Shown here piece by piece: positions 1-7,524 of a stretch of DNA of 27,334 bases. Below the pieces are notes generated by a model. It was not told the origin of the DNA and did no database searches. It was given only the letters and a program-made list of their open reading frames with translations. Each line of letters starts with the position of its first letter. The first letter of the stretch is position 1. The DNA comes from a virus: IMG/VR virus record IMGVR_UViG_3300042355_000499, positions 1 through 27,334 of that record; one strand, 5' to 3'. Position numbers and translations under genes: made by a program.

Positions 1-207
1 GCGATAAGGCTCCACCACGCCCGCTGGCGGTCGAAGGCCCGGGTAAAGGCCAATCGATGGATCCTGGTAAGTGAACTGCGCCGGCCCGCGATGCTCCAGC
101 GTTTGGGCGCAGTTGCACAGAGCCTGCACCAGATCCTGCGCAGATCCCTGAGACTCAAAGGAGCTGCGGAGGGCAGTCTGAATTTGGTTTGCTTGGCGAG
201 TGAACAC
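1..207 (-). CDS. Hypothetical small tail-region protein, C-terminus beyond left edge
   Basis: The frame is open for 69 codons from a GTG at 207-205 to the left edge. It begins VFTRQANQIQ and is rich in Gln and Ala, with no recognised motif. The GTG follows directly after the TAA stop (210-208) of the nozzle-like gene, so it continues the same tightly packed tail operon. A GGAGG sits about 13 nt upstream of the GTG, which is a long spacing, so translation may depend on coupling to the upstream gene. Function is unknown. It could be a minor tail protein or an assembly factor. The start and the full length are uncertain because the gene is cut by the window edge. Confidence 0.6.
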   Translation of the reverse strand, partial: MFTRQANQIQTALRSSFESQGSAQDLVQALCNCAQTLEHRGPAQFTYQDPSIGLYPGLRPPAGVVEPYR

Positions 208-2655
208 TTACTGGCTGACTCCTCCGACCGACAGGCCGTACAAGGTCATCTGGTCGCTCGCCCCCCTGGTGGCCGAAAGGTCCAAGGCAACGTGCCTGTC
301 AGCGCCAGCGGACTTGTCGTCCACGCGGCCGGCGTACGACGCCGCGGCGTACCCTGTGGCGTCACCAAGCGGCGAACGGCCGAGCTTCATGTTGAGGACT
401 GCGGCCGAGCCGGCGTCCGTTGCGAACCCTGTCCCCCGGTCGGTCTTGACTGCCGATGGCCTGGCAGTGGCCGAGTTGTTGTAGTGCATCGCCAGCGACA
501 GATTGCAGTCATTGGTCGTTGGTTTGTACAGAACGCGGACGCTGCGGTCATTGTCCTTTTGGTCAAACGGCAGGTTTCCAGAGCGATATCGACAGGTGAT
601 ACCAGCCGCAGCGCCGCTGGATGCGATGTCCTGGTTCCCCGTATCAAACAGGTACAGCGATCCCGTCTGCCCGCCCGCCAGAACACGCGAGCGATTGCCA
701 ATGATCGCACACTCCGCCGCCGCGAACGTCTGGGAGTACACCTCCACCCACCACGCCTTGGTCATGGGGTGATAGCACAGAGCGCGGTCAGGCATGCCAG
801 CGGACACCGAATGGAAGAACCGGACGATTCTGGTCAGCGGATCCACGCGGACGAAAAACCACTTGGAGGACGCGAAGTGGATGATGCCGTCAGTCCAGAA
901 GCTGTCCACTGCATCAGACAGTGGAACGGCGTTGTTGCCGTCGAATGCGTACATGCCGGACGCATCTACAACGTATGCCACACCGTCCTGTGTGTCCCAG
1001 CATCGCTGGTTGAGGCAGCCGCGTTGAGCAATGAGGATCATGGACGCATCGACCACAGGCTGCGCGGCGTACGACAGGCGATATGCGTGCCTGGTCTGGA
1101 AGACGATCATCGCCGCCCCGAACGGCATGAGGGCCGACACGCGGTCGCTGCCCTTGACGTTCTCCTGGACCACCAGTTCGTTGGTGTCGGGAACGGATTC
1201 CGGCTCATCCACCTCGGAGAAGTACAGGCTGTTCGGCTCGGATCCGGATGTGTCCACGCCGTACCACGCCCGGTCCTGGAACATGACGATGGAGGACTTG
1301 TCTGTCGGCGGGGGCTGGAATCGGCGGGCGTTCGGCTGGCCGTTTGGCAGGACAATCGGCAAGGCGCCAAAGGCTGTGATCACGCCACCAGATCCAGTTG
1401 CTGGTCGATTGGGGTTGATCAGGTCAGCGTCCGACACCGTGTCCGCAAACGTCGTCGGAAAGTTCCCGCTGCCGTCGCGAGGCAGCGAGGCCACGCGGTA
1501 CAACACCAGCGCCTGGTCGGCCGTTGTTCTCCACAGTTCCAGGCGGCTGGCTCTCGCCTCCACTCCGCTGTTGCTCCAAGACCAGTTCAGCGTTTCCGCA
1601 GGCGAGGTCAGTTCGATCTCGGCCAGATCGGTGATGGGGCTGGCAGTCGGCCCACCGAGAGCCTCCGAAGTGTCATCCACATAGCGGAGGGCGCCCCAGT
1701 ATTTCCCGACGAGACATGGCTGCGCAATGGCCATGAGCTTCGCCTCGCGCGGCCGAAGCGCAGGCGGCGTTTCGATGGTCGCGGTCGGGATGACGCGATA
1801 CGAACCACCAGCCCGGATGGAGACTCCAGTGATCTGGCCAGATGTGGCTCCAGTCCCAACGGTGCATTCGGCAAAAGCGCCGCCACCGTCCGCAGACGAA
1901 AACGTGAGCCGCGGCGTCCCGGAGTAGCCACTTCCGCCGGCAGTGACGGCTACCGAATCCACCTTGTATTCGATAACCACAACCCCAGTGGCGGTGGTTC
2001 CGCCTGGCAGGGTGGGGGAAGAGAACGAAATTGTCGGGGCGGAGGTGTACCCGCTGCCAGGGTTCAGGATGACAACGGACGCAACGGAACCCTCGCTGTC
2101 AATCTCGGCACGCAGCACCGCCCCCGAGCCCCCACCGCCGGACACGGAAATGGTCGGCGGCGTCTCATACCCTGATCCCCGTAACGTGGGATAGACATCT
2201 GAGATCCGCCCCGTGGCCGTGACCGTGAACGTCGCCCCCGAACCGGCAGGCGAAGTCCCATCCGGCGCACCGACCGACACATCCGGGGCCGATGTGTACC
2301 CGCTGCCGTAGTCCTGCATCACAATGCGGTGGACTCGCCCGTTCAGCACCTCCGCCTTGGCCGCTGCCCCAGATCCGGCACCGCCCGTGAATGTGACCGG
2401 CGGGACTTTCTTGTAGCAAAAGCCACCGTCAATGACATCGATGCTGCGGACGAAATACTTTGGCGCCGTGGACGAGGCCGCAATCGTCGGCTTGGCCGCA
2501 GGGGCAGTAATCCCGATCTGCTCCACATTGGCCGTCACGCCATCCCACCGGAATCCACGGCCAAGGCCGTTGACACCATAGATGTCCCCATACCTTCCGC
2601 GAGCAAAGGTCATCGGGGCCGCAGTGGAGAATGGCGAAGACGAGATCTGCGTCAA
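208..2655 (-). CDS. Tail nozzle/hub-like protein (main part) with GSGY repeat insertion
   Basis: This is a probable short-tail nozzle or hub protein of the P22 gp10 type. The 815-residue product starts with a segment containing RYGDIYGVNGLGRGFRWDG (residues 21-39). Residues 70-295 hold about six repeats of roughly 40 residues built around GSGY or GGSY followed by a TF/SV strand (GSGY at 117, 160, 200 and 241). The remainder is beta-rich with Trp/Tyr/Gly spacing that suggests a propeller-like fold. The preceding 89-residue ORF looks like the true N-terminus of the same ancestral protein. This frame starts at a TTG (2655-2653) that overlaps the upstream TGA as TTGA, with AAGGGG just upstream. 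Either translation is coupled or the gene is interrupted by a frameshift. The assignment rests on remembered family resemblance and on its place after the adaptor; a tail fibre is the alternative. Confidence 0.65.
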   Translation of the reverse strand: MTQISSSPFSTAAPMTFARGRYGDIYGVNGLGRGFRWDGVTANVEQIGITAPAAKPTIAASSTAPKYFVRSIDVIDGGFCYKKVPPVTFTGGAGSGAAAKAEVLNGRVHRIVMQDYGSGYTSAPDVSVGAPDGTSPAGSGATFTVTATGRISDVYPTLRGSGYETPPTISVSGGGGSGAVLRAEIDSEGSVASVVILNPGSGYTSAPTISFSSPTLPGGTTATGVVVIEYKVDSVAVTAGGSGYSGTPRLTFSSADGGGAFAECTVGTGATSGQITGVSIRAGGSYRVIPTATIETPPALRPREAKLMAIAQPCLVGKYWGALRYVDDTSEALGGPTASPITDLAEIELTSPAETLNWSWSNSGVEARASRLELWRTTADQALVLYRVASLPRDGSGNFPTTFADTVSDADLINPNRPATGSGGVITAFGALPIVLPNGQPNARRFQPPPTDKSSIVMFQDRAWYGVDTSGSEPNSLYFSEVDEPESVPDTNELVVQENVKGSDRVSALMPFGAAMIVFQTRHAYRLSYAAQPVVDASMILIAQRGCLNQRCWDTQDGVAYVVDASGMYAFDGNNAVPLSDAVDSFWTDGIIHFASSKWFFVRVDPLTRIVRFFHSVSAGMPDRALCYHPMTKAWWVEVYSQTFAAAECAIIGNRSRVLAGGQTGSLYLFDTGNQDIASSGAAAGITCRYRSGNLPFDQKDNDRSVRVLYKPTTNDCNLSLAMHYNNSATARPSAVKTDRGTGFATDAGSAAVLNMKLGRSPLGDATGYAAASYAGRVDDKSAGADRHVALDLSATRGASDQMTLYGLSVGGVSQ

Positions 2656-2921
2656 CTGATCCCCTTGGCTACGAAGATGTGCCCGGAGGCGTTTTGGTAG
2701 ACCACAGACTCCACGCCGGACAGGGGGGCTCGGAACATCTCAACGATGGGGACCGTCGTTCCTGCGTGAGTGGCAATCGACACGGAGGTCTGTCCGTTGC
2801 GGGCCGACAGCTCCCCAGGCTTGCGGCACTGGAAGTTCGACTGCGTGACAGCCGCGCCAATCGGAAGAGCGTACGGGCTGGCGTTCGTCACCAGCCCACG
2901 CCAGGTGTCAATGACGATCAT
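2652..2921 (-). CDS. N-terminal segment of the nozzle-like protein as a separate ORF
   Basis: This 89-residue ORF starts MIVIDTWRGLVTNASPYALP. Together with the following segment around CRKPGELSARNG (residues 32-43), this is the kind of opening expected at the N-terminus of phage nozzle/stabilisation proteins, which wrap onto the adaptor ring. It ends VVYQNASGHIFVAKGIS, and the downstream 815-residue ORF then continues with what looks like the next part of the same fold. The ATG overlaps the adaptor stop as ATGA (2921-2918), and its TGA overlaps the next start as TTGA. I infer one ancestral gene now read as two frames, with the second frame at -1 relative to this one. No canonical slippery heptamer is seen at the junction, so coupled re-initiation or a sequencing indel are the simpler explanations. 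Confidence 0.7.
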   Translation of the reverse strand: MIVIDTWRGLVTNASPYALPIGAAVTQSNFQCRKPGELSARNGQTSVSIATHAGTTVPIVEMFRAPLSGVESVVYQNASGHIFVAKGIS

Positions 2922-4057
2922 CCCTGATCTGGCCGCAGCGGAGCGCGCCAGCCTCCATCATGGTAGATGTTCCGGCTGCGGCCCGAGAGCGGCGCGAGCT
3001 GGTCCTGCTCCATCGCCATCCGCAGGTCACGCTGGTACATCTGGAATGCCTTGTCTTCACCCTGGCCACGGATGCGAGCCAGCCAGTAGTCGCAACAGGA
3101 CTCCACGGCCGACTGCATGTGCGGGGCAACGTCGATGGGATCTGTGATCAGATACTTAGCGGATGTAGCAAGTGCCCCGGCGTCCTCGGTGACCATGGCC
3201 GTGGAAGAACTGACAGCCTCAATCCGGCTCTCGGAAGTCCATGGGGTGAGCGATTCAATCGGGCCTGGAGAGTTTATGGCATCGCCAACCCGGAGAATGG
3301 ATCCCACCATGGCCGGAGAGAAAGCCGTGCCAGAACCAGCAGCAGAACTGCCAATCTGCGAAACCGTCCCCTGTCGTAAAGCCGCCTCATGCCCTGAATA
3401 GCGAATCGGCCTGGCAGTGCGACGATAGGTGAAGTCCAGTGTTTCTTTAGCGGTCGGCCAGCCCACCAGTTTGATGGCCCAATTGGCACCGTGCGGGTCT
3501 TTGATCAGCGTCCAGTGGTACGGCTCGCCGGACGAGTTGCTGACCCGTTCGATCTTCATCGCCTCATCGGGAGTCACATACAGGCCAGACCACCAGTTGA
3601 ACTCGTCGCTCGGCTCGTCCATGTTCCGGAAGTCGGACGGCAGCGGGTAGACGGTGCGGAACAGCGTGTACGGCGAGCCCGCTGCGACATCGATGCCCGA
3701 GAAGGCTGACTCCAGCGTCACGGCCGTGGCACTGGAATACGATCCAATCGGATACGAACGGTCGCCCGTGCGGAGGGTCCAGTATTTGGCGTTATCCGCC
3801 GTCACGCCGGCCGTGGCAAATGAGCCCCCAGTGAGAGCCACGGAGCCAGAAGTGATAGCGACCGTCCCGGTTGAATAGGCCGGGCTGGTGACGATCCGGC
3901 CATGGACATGGTAGTAGGCCCAGTCACGGATGGTCGTTAGCTCGTTGTACGCCTTGTGGATGGCGGAGCGAATGTCACGCTGCTCGGCATCCTGCGGCCC
4001 ACCGTAGGAGGAGACGATCAGGGATTCGACTAGGTCAAAGTAGGTCAGGTAGCTCAT
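2918..4057 (-). CDS. Head-to-tail adaptor-like protein
   Basis: This 379-residue protein has an N-terminal helical segment (FDLVESLIVSSYGG, then RSAIHKAYNEL and WAYYHVHGR) typical of head-completion or adaptor proteins such as P22 gp4. A Thr/Ser/Gly-rich beta insertion follows, then a core with YPLPSDFRNMDEP and LDFTYRRTARPI. The C-terminus is helical again (MQSAVESCCDYWLARI, then QMYQRDLRMAMEQD). It lies directly upstream of the nozzle-like ORFs with a 4-nt ATGA overlap at both ends, which matches the order of assembly on the portal. GGAGGTGAG lies 13 nt before the ATG. It is longer than P22 gp4, probably because of the beta insertion. Assignment is by architecture and position; a tail tubular A-like protein is an alternative name for the same role. 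Confidence 0.65.
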   Translation of the reverse strand: MSYLTYFDLVESLIVSSYGGPQDAEQRDIRSAIHKAYNELTTIRDWAYYHVHGRIVTSPAYSTGTVAITSGSVALTGGSFATAGVTADNAKYWTLRTGDRSYPIGSYSSATAVTLESAFSGIDVAAGSPYTLFRTVYPLPSDFRNMDEPSDEFNWWSGLYVTPDEAMKIERVSNSSGEPYHWTLIKDPHGANWAIKLVGWPTAKETLDFTYRRTARPIRYSGHEAALRQGTVSQIGSSAAGSGTAFSPAMVGSILRVGDAINSPGPIESLTPWTSESRIEAVSSSTAMVTEDAGALATSAKYLITDPIDVAPHMQSAVESCCDYWLARIRGQGEDKAFQMYQRDLRMAMEQDQLAPLSGRSRNIYHDGGWRAPLRPDQG

Positions 4058-4182
4058 ATAAGGCTATTGCTCACCTCCGTCGCCCCCGCCACCCACCTCG
4101 GCGTATACGGGCACAGCGTGCATCGCCGTCCGCAGCAGCGGCCGTTGGCCAGGAGCACGGCGGCAGGGGTGGGGGGCGTCAT
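4054..4182 (-). CDS. 42-residue Cys-rich mini-protein (CCGxxCxxCPY motif)
   Basis: This tiny gene encodes 42 residues beginning MTPPTPAAVLLANGRCCG. Cysteines at 16, 17, 21 and 24 form CCGRRCTLCPYTP, which resembles the CCGxxCxxCPY signature I associate with the small DUF5522-type family; it could bind a metal or iron-sulfur cluster. It is held in place by two overlaps: its ATG overlaps the stop of the upstream chaperone-like gene (ATGA, 4182-4179), and its own TGA overlaps the adaptor start (ATGA, 4057-4054). That precise fit and the motif argue that it is real despite its size. A longer ORF in the same frame runs up to 4671 but lies on top of two better-supported genes. What it does in a tail operon is unknown. 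Confidence 0.6.
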   Translation of the reverse strand: MTPPTPAAVLLANGRCCGRRCTLCPYTPRWVAGATEVSNSLI

Positions 4183-4526
4183 GGGGCAGTCGGCCACGGG
4201 ATCGGGCCTGCGCCGCTGTAGACGCCGGGGAGATCGCGGAGGGCCTGGCGATACGCGGCCCATGCTGCCTGCTGCCCTTCGGTGAGCGGCGCGTCGGCGG
4301 CCTGCGTCCAGTCGGTCAGGCCCATGAGCAGGTCGCGGACGTGCCGCAGATAGGCGATGCGGTCGCCTTCCGGCGGTGGCGATGCCATCGCGGCGACCAG
4401 CACCTTGCGGACGAACTTCGGCACCTCTGGCCCGCAGCGGAGCGCGGAGCCTTCGCAGCCGAGAGGGGCATCGGCGGGCAGGCCGAGAGCGATCAGGTCG
4501 GCGTAGTCGATGGGGGGGAATATCAT
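4179..4526 (-). CDS. Tail assembly chaperone-like protein
   Basis: The product is 115 residues. Residues 65-100 carry the signature DLLMGLTDWTQAADAPL followed by QQAAWAAYRQALRDLP, which closely matches the C-terminal motif of the Phage_tail_APC family (a DWTQ...D.PL...W..YRQ.LRD.P pattern). Proteins with this motif usually sit beside tail fibres and are thought to help their assembly. The frame is open further upstream to 4724, but the ATG at 4526-4524 is chosen because it overlaps the fibre stop as ATGA and leaves the motif intact. It is followed by a 4-nt overlap with the 42-residue Cys-rich protein. A position directly after a tail fibre gene fits a fibre-specific chaperone. Confidence 0.75.
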   Translation of the reverse strand: MIFPPIDYADLIALGLPADAPLGCEGSALRCGPEVPKFVRKVLVAAMASPPPEGDRIAYLRHVRDLLMGLTDWTQAADAPLTEGQQAAWAAYRQALRDLPGVYSGAGPIPWPTAP

Positions 4527-5713
4527 TGGATCGACACCAGATGCGGAGAGAAAAAAAACCACGCGGCACTTGCCGTCGCGCCGTTGTTGACGCCAGCCCA
4601 TGCTGAAGCGGCGGTTCCGCTGGTAGCCACAGAAGGCCCGCCAGTAGTCGTAAAACTGACGGCAGCGCCACCGTTGAGCGACCGCGTAAGCGTCACGTTT
4701 CCGGCTCCATCCGAGCGAATCCACACATCAATAATTTCTTGTGCGAAGTCGCCTGTAAAAGTGTCGATTCCGCTGTCAACGGTTGATAGCGTCGTTCCGT
4801 TGTGAACGATTACCCAGATGCGTGACTGACGGATTTCAAATCCGAATCCGCGACCGTCAAGCGAAGTCCACTGAAAGGCGTTTGACAGGCAGCCGAACAA
4901 TGCCCGCATAATCCCAGTAGCCGGGCAAGTCTGGCGAGTAATTACCATGTTGAAGGCAGTTGGAAGCGACCAATCAAACCCCTGCCGCACCCTTCCGCTG
5001 AAACTATTTGAAGAGTGGTATGCGGCGGCGGTTCCATTGGCGCTAGAACCGCCATTCAGTTGGTGCGAAAGAACATCGCGCACCGCACTTCCGCTTCCAC
5101 CATTAGCCGTAAAGTTGATGGTATACGGCACGCGAACAAACGACCGAATCGCCGTCCGCACGTTCGCGGGGTTCATCGCCACCGCCGTCGCGGTGAGGTC
5201 TTGCGCCTGTGCCGTCGTGGCGTAGGTAACGCTCGCGGATGGCGCGGACCATGCCCCGTCGCCCCGCAGGAACGTAGTCGCATCAGCCGTCCCGCTGCCG
5301 AGCCTCGCCGTGGCGACGGTGCCGGATGTGATGTCGGCTGCGGAGTGGTTGTGCGAGGCCGCCGCCGCGTCGGTGATTCCGTAGCCGGCCAGCGTCGTCG
5401 GCTTCCCAGTGAGCTGCGACCAGTCCGCCACTCCCGCTGTCGCGCTGGCCACAGCGGCCAGGTACGCGGCCTGGTCCAACTCCTCCATTGCATCGCTGTC
5501 CAGGAGCGGCTGGATGGCAGACGCAATCGTCGCGTACCCCGCCAGGTCCGTATCAACGGCCAGCAGGACGCGGCGAAACGAGTCTCGCGGCGCCTGGAGG
5601 GAGGTCTGAAACACGCTCTTCCCAAGCGCATTCGGATATTGCAGCTGCGTGTTGAGCGAAACTCGCAGATCTTCGTACGTGGATTCCGCAGTCAGGAAGT
5701 ACCGCTGGCTCAC
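4523..5713 (-). CDS. Tail fibre / receptor-binding protein
   Basis: The protein is about 396 residues. It opens with a short conserved-looking head (SQRYFLTAESTYEDLRVSL). Around residues 100-160 it carries the low-complexity fibre motif WSQLTGKPTTLAGYGITDAA, then SHNHSAADITSGTVATARLG and FLRGDGAWSAP, which is widespread in collar and tail-fibre repeats. The last 200 residues are a Ser/Thr/Gly-rich beta domain, a likely receptor-binding tip. The GTG at 5713-5711 overlaps the preceding TGA as GTGA, like most junctions in this operon; a GTG at 5722 is also open in frame and would add three residues. It is followed by the chaperone-like gene with an ATGA overlap. Fibre identity is well supported; the ligand is unknown. 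Confidence 0.8.
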   Translation of the reverse strand: MSQRYFLTAESTYEDLRVSLNTQLQYPNALGKSVFQTSLQAPRDSFRRVLLAVDTDLAGYATIASAIQPLLDSDAMEELDQAAYLAAVASATAGVADWSQLTGKPTTLAGYGITDAAAASHNHSAADITSGTVATARLGSGTADATTFLRGDGAWSAPSASVTYATTAQAQDLTATAVAMNPANVRTAIRSFVRVPYTINFTANGGSGSAVRDVLSHQLNGGSSANGTAAAYHSSNSFSGRVRQGFDWSLPTAFNMVITRQTCPATGIMRALFGCLSNAFQWTSLDGRGFGFEIRQSRIWVIVHNGTTLSTVDSGIDTFTGDFAQEIIDVWIRSDGAGNVTLTRSLNGGAAVSFTTTGGPSVATSGTAASAWAGVNNGATASAAWFFFSPHLVSIQ

Positions 5714-6255
5714 AACGCCCACTTTCTAGCCAGGTAGCGAGCGACGGCGTTTGTCTGTGCCGCAGACAATTGCGACGGGTATACGAGGATCTCCCCGATG
5801 TATCCGTTGTAAAAGTCCTTGAGCGCGCCAGCATCCCACCTGGCCCCAATGCGAGAGTCGGAGCCGTACAGCGCCGACACGGTCGTAGCGGCTCCGGTGG
5901 CAGTGACGACAGCGGCAGTGGAGCCTGAAGCCAGCGTCAGGACCGAGGTGGCGCTGGCGGTGATGTGAATAGCCGTACCGGCGGTGACAGGCGAGACGGC
6001 GGCAAAGGCCGTCCACGCCGACAGCGGAATCGCCACCAGCGATAGGCAGTCGTTGATTCCATCGAAGAACAGCGCCGGCCGATTACCCATGGCGTTCGCC
6101 GTGAGGACGGGCTGGTTATTGGTGGCCAACTGCACCGCATTCCGTGCGTTGCCGGACTTGTCCAGCCAGCCGCCTGTTGCCGGGGCGTCGGCCGCATCCA
6201 GCCACAGCGATACCGCGCCGATAGACCGCGGATCGAAGTGCTGTCGGAGAATCAC
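5710..6255 (-). CDS. LamG/concanavalin-like tail protein
   Basis: This 181-residue protein has the layout of a single laminin-G or concanavalin A-like lectin domain. SLWLDAADAP and WLDKSGNARNAVQ stand near the N-terminus, NRPALFFDGIND in the first third, and GYIGEILVYPSQLSAAQ followed by VARYLARKWAL at the C-terminus. This set is common in phage receptor-binding proteins and in planctomycete or marine surface proteins. An ATG at 6267 is open, but the GTG at 6255 is preferred: GGAG lies 6 nt ahead and it overlaps the upstream stop as GTGA. It sits between two fibre genes, suggesting a sugar-binding component of the same adhesion apparatus. Carbohydrate binding is inferred from the fold only. 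Confidence 0.7.
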   Translation of the reverse strand: MILRQHFDPRSIGAVSLWLDAADAPATGGWLDKSGNARNAVQLATNNQPVLTANAMGNRPALFFDGINDCLSLVAIPLSAWTAFAAVSPVTAGTAIHITASATSVLTLASGSTAAVVTATGAATTVSALYGSDSRIGARWDAGALKDFYNGYIGEILVYPSQLSAAQTNAVARYLARKWAL

Positions 6256-7073
6256 AGAATTCTCCATCGCGACGACGCGGCGTGATACACCAGCGTGGCC
6301 GACCCACCCCCGCCGTACAGGATGACGTTGGACCCGAACGGGGAGGTGAAGCGATTCGCCGCCGCACTGCTGCTGGACTCATGGGCCAGCGTGACCGTGC
6401 TTCCGCCGGCCGCGTTGGTGTTGATGATCGTCACCGAAAACCCGTTGTGCGCGCTGGCGGCCAGGCCAGTGATGTTCACGTTGTCAGTCGTAGTGACGAA
6501 ATACACATCCGCCACGCCTGGCGACCAGTCGTTCTGGCTGGATGTCAGCGACGGCGACACAACAACGGGAGCCACATAGTCGGCCCCCGTGGAGCGGTGC
6601 GTCGTTGCATGCGAACTTGGCGAGCGGCTGTTGGTCAGCCTCGTATCGCTGCCAAGGACAACCTCCGCGGATGCGGCGTCACCAGATGACGGCACATTCC
6701 GGCTGGCTGCTGTGCCAGCGTCCGATACGGCCAAGAGCGTGTGCGTGTGCGCGGCACTTGCGGCTCCGATGGACGCCGGGGTGATCGGGTCTGCTCCGGC
6801 AGAGGCATGCGAGCTGGCATGGCTGGTTGGCGTTCTCGCATTAGTGAGCCTGCTGTCGCTCGTCGCCACGGCCCCAATCGACGCTGGCGTGATAGGATCC
6901 GACCCGGCCGAGGCATGGGAGCTGGCGTGGCTGGCCGGCGGGCCGCCACCGAGGGCCGCAATCGAACCTAACGTAACCTTGGAGGTGACGGCGCCATCTG
7001 CACTGTCGGCCGGGACCACGGAATCAAACGTGGCCGACGCGGAAGGCAGGGCGGAAATGGTGGTGTCGGGCAT
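6252..7073 (-). CDS. Tail fibre with HASSHASAG/DPITPASIGA repeats
   Basis: This 273-residue Ala/Ser/Gly-rich fibre-type protein contains near-identical blocks SHASSHASAGSDPITPASIG (from residue 48) and SHASSHASAGADPITPASIG (from residue 84). They are separated by 36 residues that include TSDSRLTNARTPT. A degenerate third block (TRLTNSRSPSSHATTHRSTG, from residue 144) precedes a beta-rich C-terminus containing NITGLAASAHNGFSV and VILYGGGGSATLVY. Such repeats form trimeric fibre shafts in known phages. It starts with an ATG overlapping the previous TAA (TAATG) with GAGG upstream, and ends with a GTGA overlap to the LamG-like gene. The tip domain resembles fibre ends that fold over a triple-stranded shaft, but no catalytic motif is seen. 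Confidence 0.75.
   Translation of the reverse strand: MPDTTISALPSASATFDSVVPADSADGAVTSKVTLGSIAALGGGPPASHASSHASAGSDPITPASIGAVATSDSRLTNARTPTSHASSHASAGADPITPASIGAASAAHTHTLLAVSDAGTAASRNVPSSGDAASAEVVLGSDTRLTNSRSPSSHATTHRSTGADYVAPVVVSPSLTSSQNDWSPGVADVYFVTTTDNVNITGLAASAHNGFSVTIINTNAAGGSTVTLAHESSSSAAANRFTSPFGSNVILYGGGGSATLVYHAASSRWRIL
6567..6932 (-). repeat. Intragenic fibre-shaft repeats
   Basis: Within the 273-residue fibre, two copies of a 21-residue unit (residues 48-68 and 84-104) repeat with a 108-nt period, and a diverged third copy lies at residues 154-169. On the plus strand the first two read as repeats around gaggcatg(g/c)gagctggc. They could recombine and change shaft length. Confidence 0.7.
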
Positions 7074-7201
7074 TAGTACCTCGCCGTGATTGAATTAGAC
7101 GCCTGGTCTTTGATGGCATTGCCGGACGCCGTCTTCAGTGCGTACGTCACACGCACCACAGGCGCCGGCCTCTTCTTCGGTGTTAGCGTTCCGCCGTTCA
7201 T
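7073..7201 (-). CDS. 42-residue tail-operon mini-protein
   Basis: A 42-residue ORF starts MNGGTLTPKKRPAPVVRVTY and ends NAIKDQASNSITARY. It is basic at the N-terminus and has no recognised motif. Its ATG overlaps the upstream TGA as ATGA (7201-7198), and its TAA overlaps the fibre ATG as TAATG, so it fits exactly into the overlap chain of the tail operon. A longer upstream extension in this frame covers the preceding gene and is unlikely to be used. It could be a small virion or fibre-assembly protein; no function can be assigned. Confidence 0.5.
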   Translation of the reverse strand: MNGGTLTPKKRPAPVVRVTYALKTASGNAIKDQASNSITARY

Positions 7202-7524
7202 CCCTTGAGCGACACCGTCATGGGCATGGTCGCGGCCCCGACAACAATCGGGGCTACATGAGCAAGACCGTAGCAAGCGTCCGGTATGGGGTGGGCGCCA
7301 ACCGTCACGGCCGTGGTCACGGCAGCGCCGTCCGCATACACGGGAACCGGCGTGGCCTCGGGACCAGACGCACCGTACCACCGCATCTGCGTTGCGCCGT
7401 TAGTGTTCGCCACAATTACAACGCCGCCGCCGAACATCCCGTACGGGAATCGCGGGGTGGTAGTCCCGGCCGTCGATCCAGCGACGAACAGCACATTGGA
7501 AAAATGGCGACTGATCTGGTTCAT
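7198..7524 (-). CDS. Hypothetical structural-operon protein, 108 aa
   Basis: A 108-residue, beta-prone, Gly/Val/Ala-rich protein beginning MNQISRHFSNVLFVAGSTAG and including FPYGMFGGGVVIVANTNGAT and VYADGAAVTTAVTVGAHP. No catalytic or metal motif is visible. It begins with an ATGA overlap on the upstream gene and ends with an ATGA overlap on the next one. Its position between the portal-proximal genes and the fibres, together with its composition, suggests a small virion component such as a decoration or fibre-base protein. This is inference from context only. Confidence 0.6.
   Translation of the reverse strand: MNQISRHFSNVLFVAGSTAGTTTPRFPYGMFGGGVVIVANTNGATQMRWYGASGPEATPVPVYADGAAVTTAVTVGAHPIPDACYGLAHVAPIVVGAATMPMTVSLKG

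Noticed and set aside
91-2175. Long 694-codon plus-strand frame
   Set aside because: It lies antisense to the nozzle-like gene, whose product has repeats and recognisable phage features. The plus-strand translation is Arg/Gly/Val-rich without domain features, as expected for an antisense frame in GC-rich DNA.
2640-2670. Programmed -1 frameshift between the two nozzle ORFs
   Set aside because: The frames are in the right relation, but no X-XXY-YYZ slippery heptamer or obvious downstream structure is visible, so it is listed as a question and not as a feature.
4054-4671. 205-codon version of the Cys-rich mini-protein
   Set aside because: The upstream part is Arg-rich and overlaps the fibre and chaperone-like genes. 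Only the last 42 codons, starting at the coupled ATG, carry the Cys motif.
5015-5737. 240-codon plus-strand frame across the fibre gene
   Set aside because: Antisense to a clear tail fibre; Arg/Gly-rich low-quality translation.
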